From positions 558,001 to 622,000 of the forward strand of contig NZ_CP051500.1 of assembly GCF_016755635.1 (NCBI RefSeq): 64,000 nt of DNA, in the 5' to 3' direction. This DNA comes from Helicobacter pylori. GTDB lineage: Bacteria; Campylobacterota; Campylobacteria; Campylobacterales; Helicobacteraceae. The notes under the pieces are model-generated. The model worked only from the letters and a program-made list of their open reading frames with translations. It made no database searches and was not told the origin of the DNA. Made by a program: the position numbers and the translations under genes. This document shows positions 35,207 to 44,458 of this stretch, piece by piece (the first letter of the stretch is position 1; each line of letters starts with the position of its first letter).

Positions 35207-35659
35207 TCAATAAAAAACGTAAGGGAAGTATCCAGGCGCTCCATACCCATAAGGCCCATAAGGCATAAGGCCAGACCCATAAGGCATGAAACCATAGGGC
35301 ATGTAATAATAAGGCATGTAATAGCCTCCATACATCCCGTTTTGCATGGGCGAATTGAGATTATCCACTGAATTGTAAAAGCCGTTCAAAGACCCATAAG
35401 CGTTATAATTAGTGAAACGATTGATTAAAGGCGTGGTGCGCGCATCAATAGTGGCGTTTTCTTGCTGGATGGCGTTTTCTTCTCTGGCGACTTCTTGGGC
35501 TTTGGTTTCTTTGGGATCTTTAACTAGCACTTCTTCTATGGGCACATTCGCCCCACAAGCGCTTAACAGATAGGCTAAAAAGCCAGCGTTTAAAAAAAGA
35601 ATGATTTTAGAGAGGTGAGCGGATTGGTTGGGTAAAAAAGTTTTATTGTTTTGATGCAT
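35207..35659 (-). CDS. Lipoprotein with Tyr/Gly/Pro-rich tail
   Basis: 150 residues, not recognised beyond class. The N-terminal part has a hydrophobic segment ending in a lipobox LLSAC (Cys at about residue 34), preceded by an unusually long N-region of 22 residues. The mature part starts GANVPIEEVLVKD; the final 45 residues repeat MPY/YGY/PYG units and end in YFPYVFY. Such aromatic low-complexity tails are seen in several H. pylori lipoproteins. A gap of 136 bp separates it from the previous gene, and it is divergent from oipA by 181 bp. Confidence 0.78.
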   Translation of the reverse strand: MHQNNKTFLPNQSAHLSKIILFLNAGFLAYLLSACGANVPIEEVLVKDPKETKAQEVAREENAIQQENATIDARTTPLINRFTNYNAYGSLNGFYNSVDNLNSPMQNGMYGGYYMPYYYMPYGFMPYGSGLMPYGPYGYGAPGYFPYVFY

Positions 35660-35790
35660 GAGATTTCCTAATTTAAAAATAACTAAAGATTAACATGTTT
35701 TTAATTTAATATTCATTAAGCGGTGGTTTTGTGGCTATTTCATTTTAATTTTGTTTTTCATTAAAACCCAATAACTAAAATCTTAATTTT

Positions 35791-35796
35791 TATGAT
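35791..35796 (+). promoter_or_regulatory. Candidate -10 box for oipA
   Basis: TATGAT (5/6 to consensus) 44 bp before the oipA ATG, in the divergent spacer with the lipoprotein gene. Leader of about 37 nt ending AAAGAAAAACC before ATG. No long homopolymer is present here. Confidence 0.45.
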
Positions 35797-35840
35797 AAAC
35801 TACCTAATCATAATATCAAATCTTAAACCAAAGAAAAACC

Positions 35841-36764
35841 ATGAAAAAAACCCTTTTACTCTTTCTGTCTTTCTCGTTCTGGCTCCACGCTGAAAGGAAT
35901 GGATTTTATTTAGGTTTAAATTTTGCAGAAGGAAGCTACATTCAAGGACAAGGTAGCATCGGCGAAAAAGCTTCAGCAGAAAACGCCTTAAATCAAGCGA
36001 TCAATAATGCAAAAAATTCATTATTCCCCGAACAAAACACAAAAGCCATAAGAAATGCGCAAAACGCTTTAAACAAAGTGAAAGATTCAAAAAAAATCGC
36101 TAACCGATTCGCAGGAAATGGTGGATCGGGCGGTCTTTTTAACGAACTCAGCTTTGGGTATAAATATTTTTTGGGTAAAAAAAGGATTATAGGGTTTAGG
36201 CACTCTCTTTTTTTCGGTTACCAACTTGGTGGCGTTGGTTCTGTTCCTGGTAGCGGTTTAATAGCTTTTTTACCCTATGGTTTCAATACGGATTTACTTA
36301 TTAATTGGACTAACGATAAGCGAGCGTCCCAAAAATATGTTGAACGAAGGGTAAAAGGGCTTTCTATATTTTACAAAGATATGACCGGCAGAACGCTAGA
36401 CGCTAATACATTAAAAAAAGCATCAAGGCACGTATTTAGAAAATCTTCAGGGCTTGTGATTGGCATGGAACTAGGGGCTAGCACTTGGTTTGCAAGTAAC
36501 AATCTCACCCCTTTCAATCAAGTCAAAAGCCACACGATTTTTCAGTTACAAGGAAAATTTGGCGTTCGTTGGAATAATGATGAATACGATATTGATCGCT
36601 ATGGCGATGAAATCTATCTTGGAGGTTCTAGTGTTGAATTAGGGGTTAAAGTGCCAGCCTTTAAAGTCAATTACTATAGCGATAATTATGGGGATAAATT
36701 GGATTATAAAAGAGTGGTGAGCGTTTATCTTAACTATACATATAACTTTAAAAACAAACATTAA
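35841..36764 (+). CDS. oipA: Outer inflammatory protein OipA (HopH), status ON
   Basis: Hop-family outer-membrane protein linked to IL-8 induction and adhesion. 307 residues: signal peptide KKTLLLFLSFSFWLHA, then ERNGFYLGLNFAEGSY, the Hop N-terminal strand; central helical region (about 50-85); GLFNELSFGYKYFLGKKRIIGFRHSLFFGY-type barrel strands, of which FRHSLFFGY is a family hallmark; C-terminal VYLNYTYNFKNKH. The CT-repeat switch in the signal-peptide codons (35859-35874) is broken up as ctctttctgtctttctcg, so the frame is intact and little slippage is expected. Confidence 0.95.
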   Translation: MKKTLLLFLSFSFWLHAERNGFYLGLNFAEGSYIQGQGSIGEKASAENALNQAINNAKNSLFPEQNTKAIRNAQNALNKVKDSKKIANRFAGNGGSGGLFNELSFGYKYFLGKKRIIGFRHSLFFGYQLGGVGSVPGSGLIAFLPYGFNTDLLINWTNDKRASQKYVERRVKGLSIFYKDMTGRTLDANTLKKASRHVFRKSSGLVIGMELGASTWFASNNLTPFNQVKSHTIFQLQGKFGVRWNNDEYDIDRYGDEIYLGGSSVELGVKVPAFKVNYYSDNYGDKLDYKRVVSVYLNYTYNFKNKH

Positions 36765-36796
36765 AACATGCTTTTTATCGCTTTTGATTGTTTTGT

Positions 36797-36819
36797 AAAA
36801 ACGCTCAAAGGCGTTTTTT
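36797..36819 (+). terminator. Rho-independent terminator after oipA
   Basis: AAAAACGC (36797-36804), loop TCAAAG, then GCGTTTTTT (36811-36819): an eight-pair stem running into a T tract, 33 bp after the oipA stop. The A and T arms make it work in both directions. Confidence 0.75.
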
Positions 36820-36999
36820 AAACAAAAATATAAAACAGCTTGATCTTAATCAAGCGACAAACTCTTAAAAAACGCTCTTTTTGGGTTAGAGGTTTTAGTT
36901 GGGGGTTGTAGGGGTAATTATTTCAAAATCCCCTGTTCTCTTAAGAAATTTATTATAAAAACAAAGTTTTAAAAATCTCATTCTTTAAAAGATTATTTT
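36820..36999. other. Gene-free rest of the oipA/queC spacer
   Basis: A convergent spacer. It contains a perfect 7-bp hairpin GCTTGAT-CTTA-ATCAAGC at 36838-36855 and a second arm pair AGGGG / CCCCT around 36910-36936. I see no open frame or RNA gene that I can name. Either hairpin could serve to end queC transcription. Confidence 0.4.
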
Positions 37000-37680
37000 T
37001 TACAGCATGGCTTGAAACTCTTCAAAGCCTTTTTTCCTCAATTGGCATGCTAGGCATTCATCGCAGCCATAGCCATAAGCATGCAAAATCTTTCGCTCTC
37101 CTTGATAGCAGGTGTGCGTTTCTTTGATGATTAGATCCAAAGCCCCTAAATCTTTAGCCATTTGAAATTCTTGCGCTTTATTCAAAAACATTAAAGGCGT
37201 CAGGATTTTAATCGCTGTGTTTGATCCTAAATTTAGGGCATGTTCGATGCTTTTAATAAAATCTTCTTTACAATCCGGATAGCCGCTAAAATCCGCTTGC
37301 GAAACCCCTAAAGCGATGTTGCTAGCCCCTATTTTTTGCGCGTAAGAATGCAAAAGGGTGATAAAAATAGCGTTACGATTAGGCACAAAGGAGTTGGGTA
37401 AATCTTTATTTTGCGCATGCGAATGCCCTATTAAATCGTTAGAGTTTTTAAAAAGCGCGGAGTGGGTGATATTTTCTAAAAAATCTAATGGGATGATTTC
37501 ATAAGGGAGTTGTAAAAGAGAAGCGATTTTTTGAGCGCATTCCAATTCCACAGAGTGTTTTTGTGCGTAATCAAACCCCACTAAACAGACTTTTTTAAAA
37601 CGCTTTTTCGCCCATACAGCCAAAGTGGTGCTGTCTTGCCCGCCGCTAAAACCGATCACGCAAATTTCTTGTTCCATCAA
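37000..37680 (-). CDS. queC: 7-cyano-7-deazaguanine synthase QueC
   Basis: ATP-dependent amidation and dehydration of CDG to preQ0 for queuosine tRNA modification. 226 residues. PP-loop SGGQDSTT at about 14-21; the zinc site is the Cys set in [20 protein letters not shown] near the C-terminus; [13 protein letters not shown] and [13 protein letters not shown] segments are characteristic. Divergent from the next gene by 60 bp. Confidence 0.95.
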   Translation of the reverse strand: MMEQEICVIGFSGGQDSTTLAVWAKKRFKKVCLVGFDYAQKHSVELECAQKIASLLQLPYEIIPLDFLENITHSALFKNSNDLIGHSHAQNKDLPNSFVPNRNAIFITLLHSYAQKIGASNIALGVSQADFSGYPDCKEDFIKSIEHALNLGSNTAIKILTPLMFLNKAQEFQMAKDLGALDLIIKETHTCYQGERKILHAYGYGCDECLACQLRKKGFEEFQAML

Positions 37681-37740
37681 AATTCCTTAAAAATTCTAAA
37701 AAGATTATAATAACACAAAGAAGTTTTAAGAGTAAAAAGC

Positions 37741-38949
37741 GTGTTTGAGTTGGAAGAAGGATTAAAAGAATTGTTTGACATTTATGAAAAATCTCCTTAT
37801 GAGCTTTACTTGGTAGGGGGGTGCGTGCGCGATCATTTAATGGGCATTACCCCAAAAGATTACGATTTAACCTCAAACGCTTTAGTCAATGAAAGTAAAG
37901 AGCTTCTTTTAAAGCACGATTTTAGGGTTCTAGAAACCGGTATCAAACATGGCACGATCACGGCTCTTAAAAACCATCAAAGCTATGAAATCACAACCTT
38001 TAGAATGGAAAAAGGGCATATCAAGCACCGAAAGCCTAAAGAATTGGTTTTTAGTGCTCATTTAACAGACGATTTAAAGCGGCGCGATTTTAGCATGAAT
38101 GCGATCGCTTATAGCCCTACAAAAGGGCTGATTGATCCTTTTAAAGGGCAGAATGCGATTGAAAATCAAACGATTGAATGCGTGGGGGAAGCGCGATTAA
38201 GGTTTTTTGAAGACGCTTTAAGGATTTTAAGATCGTTGCGATTTAGCGCGACTTTAGGCTTTAAGATAGCGCCAAGCACTAAAGAAGCGGTTTTTGCGTG
38301 TAAGGATTTGTTAAAACACCTTTCTAAAGAACGCTTACAAAGCGAGTTGAATAAGCTTCTTATGGGGAAAAACGTCTATGAAGTGGCTAAAGAATATCAA
38401 GAAATTTTAGAGTTGGTTACTCAAGAAAAAATAGAAAATTTAGGGTTTTTAAAAAACGCGCCTTTCAATCTGGAATTAAGATTGTTAGGGTTTTTTAAGC
38501 ATCAAAAAAGTTTAGAAAATTTACGCTACCCTAAAAAAACTTGTGTTTTATTTTCCAAAGCTAAAGAATGCCATAAAGCTTTTTTTAATATTCATAGCAA
38601 AACAGGATTGAAGTTTTTATTGAAAAACTACGATTTAGAGCCTTTTAATTTGGCTTTAGATTTTTATGCACTAGAAAACCCCAAACGCGCTTTAAAAATC
38701 AAAAGCTTGTTAAAAGAAATCTTTGATTCTAACGAGCCTTTTAAAAAAGAACACCTAGCCCTTAAGGGCGGCGCGCTTCAAAGCTTGGGTTATCAGCACC
38801 AAAAAATCGGCGAAATTTTAAACGCATGCTTAAATTTAGTCATTGAAAATCCCAAAAACAACGCTTTAGAATGGCTGATTGAATGGGTTAAAGATCATTA
38901 TTTACCTAATGATGCTATAAATCTTTCGCCAATAGGCAGAAAAAATTAA
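37741..38949 (+). CDS. tRNA nucleotidyltransferase / poly(A) polymerase family protein
   Basis: Class II nucleotidyltransferase of 402 residues, annotated in H. pylori as poly(A) polymerase or CCA-adding enzyme. N-terminal LVGGCVRDHLMGITPKDYDL carries the GGxVRD and DxD catalytic motifs; RRDFSMNAIAY and RLRFFEDALRILRSLRFSATLGF (shortened here to FFEDALRILRSLRF) are the head/neck motifs. GTG start at 37741. With one family member visible, CCA repair is the likelier essential role; sequence alone does not separate the two. Confidence 0.88.
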   Translation: MFELEEGLKELFDIYEKSPYELYLVGGCVRDHLMGITPKDYDLTSNALVNESKELLLKHDFRVLETGIKHGTITALKNHQSYEITTFRMEKGHIKHRKPKELVFSAHLTDDLKRRDFSMNAIAYSPTKGLIDPFKGQNAIENQTIECVGEARLRFFEDALRILRSLRFSATLGFKIAPSTKEAVFACKDLLKHLSKERLQSELNKLLMGKNVYEVAKEYQEILELVTQEKIENLGFLKNAPFNLELRLLGFFKHQKSLENLRYPKKTCVLFSKAKECHKAFFNIHSKTGLKFLLKNYDLEPFNLALDFYALENPKRALKIKSLLKEIFDSNEPFKKEHLALKGGALQSLGYQHQKIGEILNACLNLVIENPKNNALEWLIEWVKDHYLPNDAINLSPIGRKN

Positions 38950-38970
38950 AAACAGAGAAAACATGATAAG

Positions 38971-39465
38971 ATGAATGCGATTCAATGGCCTAAGAAATGG
39001 GTTCCAGGAGAGACTGATAATTTTGTGTCCAATGAAGTCATTGTCAAAGGTTTGGATTTTAATAAAGTGGTGCAACACTTAAGAGACGCGTCTTGTTGGG
39101 AAAAGTATTACAAAAATTCAGGGAATGTCCACATGCATAATCAAGACAATACCATTCTTAAAGACAAGACTCGTTTCCGCTTTGAAACTTTTGGCTTTTT
39201 AGTGGAGGCACAGGTGGAAGAGTTTGAATTGAAAGACACCATACTGCGTTTGGCTTGGAGAGGTTGGAATGAAGCTAAAGGCGATGAGTATCTTGAAGCC
39301 TATCACGCATGGATTGTTGAAAAATTAGATAATGATCGTGTGCGTATTTTAACCCAAGAAACTCAGTTAGGAGTCCCTGCTAAAGCTTTAGCGAAATCTG
39401 TGCCTAATGCGATGCTAAATGGCCATCAAGATTGGTTAGATGGTTTAGTGGCGTATTCACGCTAA
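38971..39465 (+). CDS. SRPBCC-family (polyketide cyclase-like) protein
   Basis: 164 residues with an SRPBCC/START-like helix-grip layout: NFVSNEVIVKGLDFNKVVQHLRDASCW (short core EVIVKGLDFNKVV) at the start, a beta-rich middle (TRFRFETFGFLVEAQVEEF) and a C-terminal helix (ALAKSVPNAMLNGHQDWLDGL). Such proteins bind hydrophobic ligands or act as cyclases; no catalytic residue can be named. It sits 14 bp before a beta-hydroxyacid dehydrogenase and 21 bp after the nucleotidyltransferase gene. I think this pair is variable between H. pylori strains, from memory only. Confidence 0.72.
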   Translation: MNAIQWPKKWVPGETDNFVSNEVIVKGLDFNKVVQHLRDASCWEKYYKNSGNVHMHNQDNTILKDKTRFRFETFGFLVEAQVEEFELKDTILRLAWRGWNEAKGDEYLEAYHAWIVEKLDNDRVRILTQETQLGVPAKALAKSVPNAMLNGHQDWLDGLVAYSR

Positions 39466-39479
39466 TAAGTGAGAATTGA

Positions 39480-40337
39480 ATGAAAATCGGATGGATTGGA
39501 CTTGGGGCTATGGGGACTCCTATGGCGACTCGTTTGCACGATGCAAATTTAGAAGTATCGGTTTATAACCGAACAGAGAGCAAAGCAGCCCCCTTAAAAG
39601 AAAAGGGCGTAGCGGTTTATACTAACCCTATAGATTTGGCCGCTAAAGTTGATCTGATTTTTACCATGCTTTCGGATAAAACGGCGATTGATGCTGTTTT
39701 AGCGCCAGAATTTTGGGAACAGATGTCTGAAAAAATCGTGGTGAATATGAGCACCATCGCTCCTTTGGAGAGCTTATCTTTAGAAAAAATCGCTCAAAAG
39801 CATCAAGTAACTTACCTTGAAGCGCCTGTTTCAGGATCGGTTGGTGCAGCAAAAGCTGGGGCGTTATTGATTTTAGCAGCAGGTGAAAAAGAAGTAATCA
39901 CTCAACTCAAACCTGTTTTTACGCATTTAGGGAGTCAGATTTTTTATTTGGGTAAGATTGGTCAAGGGACAGGGGCTAAACTATCCATTAATAGCCTTTT
40001 GGCTCAAATGGGGGTTGCTTATTCAGAAGCTTTGCTATTAGCCAAACATTTAGGGGTTGATGCAGAGTCATTTTTGCAAATTATTGGCCAATCTGGCATG
40101 AATTCGCCTCTCTTTCAAGCTAAAAAAGGCATGTGGTTGCAAGATAATTATCCGGCCGCTTTCAGTTTGAAGCTCATGCTCAAGGACATTCGTTTGGCCA
40201 ACAATGAAGCAGGAGAGGCGATAAAGTTGCCATTCTTATTTCAAGCAGAAGAGCTTTATTCTCAAGCAGAAAAATCCGGTTTAGGCGAAATGGATATGGC
40301 AGCCGTTTATCATTATTTAGAAAAAGGAGATCATTAA
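39480..40337 (+). CDS. Beta-hydroxyacid dehydrogenase (3-hydroxyisobutyrate dehydrogenase family)
   Basis: 285-residue NAD(P)-dependent oxidoreductase. Rossmann GLGAMG at 7-12; VYNRT (28-32) with Arg31 favours NADP(H); substrate loop EAPVSGSVGAA (114-124); catalytic Lys167 in GTGAKLSINSL with Asn171. Candidate substrates are succinic semialdehyde/4-hydroxybutyrate, glyoxylate/glycolate or tartronate semialdehyde; sequence does not decide. ATG two codons after a GAGAATTGA context, and it is one base from frxA. Forms a unit with the SRPBCC gene and frxA. Confidence 0.87.
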   Translation: MKIGWIGLGAMGTPMATRLHDANLEVSVYNRTESKAAPLKEKGVAVYTNPIDLAAKVDLIFTMLSDKTAIDAVLAPEFWEQMSEKIVVNMSTIAPLESLSLEKIAQKHQVTYLEAPVSGSVGAAKAGALLILAAGEKEVITQLKPVFTHLGSQIFYLGKIGQGTGAKLSINSLLAQMGVAYSEALLLAKHLGVDAESFLQIIGQSGMNSPLFQAKKGMWLQDNYPAAFSLKLMLKDIRLANNEAGEAIKLPFLFQAEELYSQAEKSGLGEMDMAAVYHYLEKGDH

Positions 40338-40338
40338 A

Positions 40339-40992
40339 ATGGACAGAGAACAAGTGGTTGCTTTACAGCACCAACGATTTGCTGCAAAAAAATACGATCC
40401 TAATCGTCGTATTTCTCAAAAGGATTGGGAAGCTTTGGTTGAAGTGGGGAGGTTAGCCCCTTCTTCAATCGGGCTTGAACCATGGAAAATGCTTTTATTG
40501 AAAAATGAACGCATGAAAGAAGATTTAAAACCGATGGCCTGGGGGGCGCTTTTTGGTTTAGAGGGAGCGAGCCATTTTGTCATTTATCTTGCGCGAAAAG
40601 GCGTTACTTATGACAGCGATTATGTTAAGAAAGTGATGCATGAGGTTAAAAAAAGGGATTATGACACTAATTCCAGGTTCGCTCAAATCATCAAAAATTT
40701 CCAAGAGAACGATATGAAACTCAATAGCGAACGATCTTTGTTTGATTGGGCTAGCAAGCAGACTTATATCCAAATGGCGAACATGATGATGGCAGCAGCC
40801 ATGTTAGGGATTGATTCTTGCCCGATTGAAGGGTATGATCAAGAAAAAGTGGAGGCTTATTTAGAGGAAAAAGGCTATCTGAACACGGCGGAATTTGGTG
40901 TGTCGGTAATGGCTTGTTTTGGTTATCGTAATCAGGAAATTACCCCTAAAACCCGTTGGAAGACAGAAGTTATTTATGAAGTGATTGAATAA
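40339..40992 (+). CDS. frxA: NAD(P)H-flavin nitroreductase FrxA
   Basis: 217-residue FMN nitroreductase; with RdxA, loss of FrxA adds to metronidazole resistance. The frame is complete here. QHQRFAAKKYDPNRRIS (N-terminus), LAPSSIGLEPWKMLLL (FMN contacts) and GIDSCPIEGYDQ are the hallmark motifs. ATG is preceded by AAAAGGAGATCATTAAA. It starts one base after the dehydrogenase stop, so the three genes from 38971 may share a transcript. Confidence 0.93.
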   Translation: MDREQVVALQHQRFAAKKYDPNRRISQKDWEALVEVGRLAPSSIGLEPWKMLLLKNERMKEDLKPMAWGALFGLEGASHFVIYLARKGVTYDSDYVKKVMHEVKKRDYDTNSRFAQIIKNFQENDMKLNSERSLFDWASKQTYIQMANMMMAAAMLGIDSCPIEGYDQEKVEAYLEEKGYLNTAEFGVSVMACFGYRNQEITPKTRWKTEVIYEVIE

Positions 40993-41029
40993 AAAACGCT
41001 GTTAGCTTTTTGATAACCAACCATAAAGA

Positions 41030-41047
41030 GCTTGGCGTTAGCCAAGC
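41030..41047 (+). terminator. Hairpin after frxA
   Basis: GCTTGGC-GTTA-GCCAAGC, a perfect seven-pair stem extendable by AG/CT across a mismatch, 38 bp after the frxA stop. There is no T run behind it, so it is a weak intrinsic terminator or an RNA 3'-end structure. Confidence 0.5.
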
Positions 41048-41122
41048 GCTAATCTCTTAAATGATGCCTATTCATGTTTGATAAAAACAGAATTACCACA
41101 ACACAATTAAGTATTCTTTAGG

Positions 41123-41128
41123 TATAAT
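41123..41128 (+). promoter_or_regulatory. -10 box of gltX2
   Basis: Perfect TATAAT, 30 bp before the gltX2 ATG; leader of about 20 nt contains AAAGGG as Shine-Dalgarno. It probably drives gltX2-yggT-slt-galU and possibly further genes. Confidence 0.65.
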
Positions 41129-41157
41129 CAAAAACTATTTTTAAATAAAGGGTTTTT

Positions 41158-42477
41158 ATGCTTCGTTTTGCGCCTTCGCCTACAGGGGATATGCACATAG
41201 GGAATTTAAGGGCAGCCATTTTCAACTACATTGTGGCCAAACAGCAACACAAACCCTTTCTCATTCGCATTGAAGACACGGACAAAGAGCGCAACATTGA
41301 AGGCAAAGACCAAGAAATTTTAGAAATTTTAAAGCTTATGGGGATAAGCTGGGACAAGCTCGTGTATCAAAGCCATAATATAGATTACCACAGAGAAATG
41401 GCAGAAAAATTACTGAAAGAAAATAAAGCGTTTTATTGTTATGCGAGCGCGGAGTTTTTAGAGAGGGAAAAAGAAAAAGCCAAAAATGAAAAACGCCCTT
41501 TCAGGTATTTAGACGAGTGGGCCACTTTAGAAAAAGACAAGAACCATGCCCCTGTGGTGCGTTTGAAAGCCCCAAATCATGCGGTGTCTTTCAACGATGC
41601 GATTAAAAAAGAAGTGAGATTTGAGCCTGATGAATTGGATTCTTTTGTGCTTTTGAGACAGGATAAAAGCCCTACTTATAATTTCGCTTGCGCATGCGAT
41701 GATTTGCTTTATGAAATCAGTCTGATCATTAGAGGCGAAGATCATGTGAGTAACACCCCTAAACAAATTTTAATCCAAGAAGCTTTAGGCTCAAACGATC
41801 CGATTGTTTATGCGCATTTGCCCATTATTTTAGATGAAGTAAGCGGTAAAAAGATGAGTAAAAGAGACGAAGCGTCCAGCGTGAAATGGCTTTTGAATCA
41901 AGGGTTTTTACCGGTTGCGATTGCGAATTACCTCATCACTATCGGTAACAAAGTGCCTAAGGAAGTTTTTAGTCTTGATGAAGCGATAAAATGGTTTAGT
42001 TTAGAAAATCTTTCCAGTTCCCCGGCCCATTTTAATTTAAAATATTTAAAACACTTAAACCACGAGCATTTAAAGCTTTTAGACGATGAAGAGTTATTAG
42101 AACTCACTTCAATAAAAGATAAAAATCTTTTAGGGCTTTTAAGATTGTTTATAGAAGAATGTGGTACGCTTTTAGAATTGAAAGAAAAAATTTCGTTGTT
42201 TTTAGAGCCAAAGGATATTGTTAAAACTTATGAAAACGAAGATTTTAAAGAGCGTTGTTTAGTGCTTTTTAACGCTCTAAAAAGCATGGATTTTCAAGCC
42301 TATAAGGATTTTGAAAGTTTTAAAAAAGAAGCCATGCGATTGAGCCAGCTTAAGGGTAAGGATTTTTTCAAACCTTTGCGCATTCTTTTGACCGGGAATT
42401 CGCATGGCGTTGAATTGCCTTTGATTTTCCCCTATATCCAAAGCCATCATCAAGAAGTTTTAAGGCTCAAAGCATGA
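41158..42477 (+). CDS. gltX: Glutamyl-tRNA synthetase 2 (Glu-tRNA-Gln forming)
   Basis: Class I synthetase of 439 residues with the HIGH motif as MHIGN (12-16) and KMSKR near 231-235. H. pylori has two GluRS; the one at this position (HP0643) is published to charge tRNA-Gln with Glu, the product then being amidated by GatCAB. There is no GlnRS in the species. The assignment to GluRS2 is by locus memory and by the short C-terminal anticodon domain. Its stop overlaps the next ATG (ATGA). Confidence 0.93.
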   Translation: MLRFAPSPTGDMHIGNLRAAIFNYIVAKQQHKPFLIRIEDTDKERNIEGKDQEILEILKLMGISWDKLVYQSHNIDYHREMAEKLLKENKAFYCYASAEFLEREKEKAKNEKRPFRYLDEWATLEKDKNHAPVVRLKAPNHAVSFNDAIKKEVRFEPDELDSFVLLRQDKSPTYNFACACDDLLYEISLIIRGEDHVSNTPKQILIQEALGSNDPIVYAHLPIILDEVSGKKMSKRDEASSVKWLLNQGFLPVAIANYLITIGNKVPKEVFSLDEAIKWFSLENLSSSPAHFNLKYLKHLNHEHLKLLDDEELLELTSIKDKNLLGLLRLFIEECGTLLELKEKISLFLEPKDIVKTYENEDFKERCLVLFNALKSMDFQAYKDFESFKKEAMRLSQLKGKDFFKPLRILLTGNSHGVELPLIFPYIQSHHQEVLRLKA

Positions 42478-42767
42478 TTTTTTCTACCCTTATTAATGCG
42501 GTAGCGGTGATTTTAAGCTCGCTCATTACGATTTATATGTGGGTGGTGATCATTTATTCGCTTATCAGCTTCGTGCAGCCTAACCCTAATAACCCCATCA
42601 TGCAAATCCTCGCTCGCTTGTGTGAGCCGGTGTTTTATTTTTTACGCTCTAGATTCAAGTTGGTGTTTAACGGGTTGGATTTCGCTCCTTTAGTGGTAGT
42701 CATTGTGTTGAAATTTTTAGATTTAACCCTCATCCAATGGCTTTTTGCGCTCGCCAAAAGCCTCTAA
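42474..42767 (+). CDS. YggT-family membrane protein
   Basis: 97 residues, two YggT-type hydrophobic segments (about 5-30 and 62-95) joined by [20 protein letters not shown] (family signature P-NP--PI---L---EP). An integral inner-membrane protein tied to osmotic or envelope function in other bacteria; role here is unknown. Overlaps gltX2 by 4 bp and precedes slt by 8 bp. Confidence 0.88.
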   Translation: MIFSTLINAVAVILSSLITIYMWVVIIYSLISFVQPNPNNPIMQILARLCEPVFYFLRSRFKLVFNGLDFAPLVVVIVLKFLDLTLIQWLFALAKSL

Positions 42768-42775
42768 AGGAAATC

Positions 42776-44458
42776 ATGCGTTTTTTGATCTTATTTTTTA
42801 TCGGTACACTTGGCGTTGGTTTTTCTCAAACCGAGTTGGATTTAAAGGATTTAGAAAAAAAGCCCGCCGGGATTGTTAGGGATTATTATTTGTGGCGTTA
42901 TATTAGCGATAAAAAAACGAGTTTAGAAAACGCTAAAAAAGCCTATGAATTGACCCAAAATAAAAACAGTGCCCTACAAAAAGCCATGCAAGAAAAAGGC
43001 TCAGACAATGCAGAAAAAAACCCTGATGCCAAAATGCCTGAAGATATTTATTGCAAGCAAATTACCCTAGAAAGCATGTTAGAAACAACAGACACTTTCC
43101 AAGCGAGTTGTATCGCTATCGCTTTAAAATCAAAAATCAGAGATTTTGATAAAATCCCCATTCAAACCTTTAAACCTTTACAAGAAAAAATCAAAGAGGC
43201 TTACCCCGTTCTTTATGAAGAATTAGAAATTTTGCAAAGTAAGCATGTGAGCGCTTCTTTGTTTAAGGCTAACGCGCAAGTGTTTAGCGCGCTCTTTAAC
43301 CATTTGAGTTATGAAAAAAAGCTCCAAATTTTTGAAGAGCATATCCCGATTAAAGAGTTAAACCGCCTTTTAGATGAAAATTACCCAGCGTTTAACCGCT
43401 TGATCTATCAAGTCATCTTAGATCCTAAATTGGATCATTTTAAAGACGCTCTCGCTAAAAGTAACGCCACCCAAAGCAACGCGCAAACTTTTTTTATCCT
43501 AGGGATCAATGAAATCTTGCGCAAAAAACCCTCTAAAGCGCTCAAGTATTTTGAACGATCTGAAGAGGTTGTCAAAGACGATGATTTTTCAAAAAATAGA
43601 GCGATTTTTTGGCAGTATTTAGTCTCCAAAAAGAAAAAAACTTTAGAACGCCTTTCACAAAGCCCTGCCCTAAATCTCTATAGTCTTTATGCGAGCCGAA
43701 AATTAAAAACCACGCCCAGTTACCGCATCATTTCTCACATCCAAAATTTAAGTCAAGAAGACCCTCCTTTTAACACTTACGATCCTTTTTCGTGGCAAAT
43801 TTTTAAGGAAAAAACCTTGAGTTTGAAAGATGAGGGCGCGTTTAATGCGATGCTAAAAAGCCTGTATTATGAAAAAAGCGCCCCTGAATTGACCTATCTT
43901 TTAAGCCAACGCAATAAAGACAAGATTTATTATTATTTATCCCCTTATGAAGGCATTATTGAATGGCAAAATACAGATGAAAGGGCTATGGCGTATGCGA
44001 TCGCTAGGCAAGAAAGCTTTTTGCTCCCGGCAGTCATTTCGCGCTCGTTCGCTTTGGGGCTTATGCAAATCATGCCCTTTAATGTAGGGCCTTTCGCTAA
44101 ACGCCTTGGCATGGATAACATTGATCTAAACGACATGTTTAACCCCAACATCGCTCTCAAACTTGGCAATTATTACTTGAATCATTTGAAAAAAGAATTC
44201 AACCACCCCCTTTTTGTCGCCTACGCTTATAACGCTGGGCCTGGGTTTTTAAGGAGGTGGTTAGAAAGCTCCAAACGATTTAAAGAAAAAAATCATTTTG
44301 AGCCATGGCTTAGCATGGAGCTTATGCCTTATAGCGAGACTCGCATGTATGGCTTTAGAGTCATGCTCAATTACTTGATTTATCAAGAAATTTTTGGGAA
44401 TTTCATCCCTATTGATGGATTTTTAGAACAAACTCTTAACTCAAAGGACAAACCATGA
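42776..44458 (+). CDS. slt: Soluble lytic murein transglycosylase Slt
   Basis: Periplasmic enzyme that cleaves glycan strands giving 1,6-anhydroMurNAc. 560 residues from ATG 42776, chosen because AAAGGAAATC precedes it and the signal peptide RFLILFFIGTLGVGFS follows; an upstream in-frame start would put residues before that signal. A superhelical all-alpha domain is followed by the SLT catalytic domain: AIARQESFLLPAVISRSFALGLMQ (Glu in RQES catalytic; key core ARQESFLLPAVISRS), GLMQIMPFN, and NPNIALKLGNYYLNHL. Overlaps galU by 4 bp. Confidence 0.94.
   Translation: MRFLILFFIGTLGVGFSQTELDLKDLEKKPAGIVRDYYLWRYISDKKTSLENAKKAYELTQNKNSALQKAMQEKGSDNAEKNPDAKMPEDIYCKQITLESMLETTDTFQASCIAIALKSKIRDFDKIPIQTFKPLQEKIKEAYPVLYEELEILQSKHVSASLFKANAQVFSALFNHLSYEKKLQIFEEHIPIKELNRLLDENYPAFNRLIYQVILDPKLDHFKDALAKSNATQSNAQTFFILGINEILRKKPSKALKYFERSEEVVKDDDFSKNRAIFWQYLVSKKKKTLERLSQSPALNLYSLYASRKLKTTPSYRIISHIQNLSQEDPPFNTYDPFSWQIFKEKTLSLKDEGAFNAMLKSLYYEKSAPELTYLLSQRNKDKIYYYLSPYEGIIEWQNTDERAMAYAIARQESFLLPAVISRSFALGLMQIMPFNVGPFAKRLGMDNIDLNDMFNPNIALKLGNYYLNHLKKEFNHPLFVAYAYNAGPGFLRRWLESSKRFKEKNHFEPWLSMELMPYSETRMYGFRVMLNYLIYQEIFGNFIPIDGFLEQTLNSKDKP

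Noticed and set aside
36820..36999. Type I toxin-antitoxin (AapA/IsoA-like) locus in the oipA/queC spacer
   Set aside because: No short ORF with an AapA-like Lys/Trp/Leu peptide was found there or in the other spacers read.
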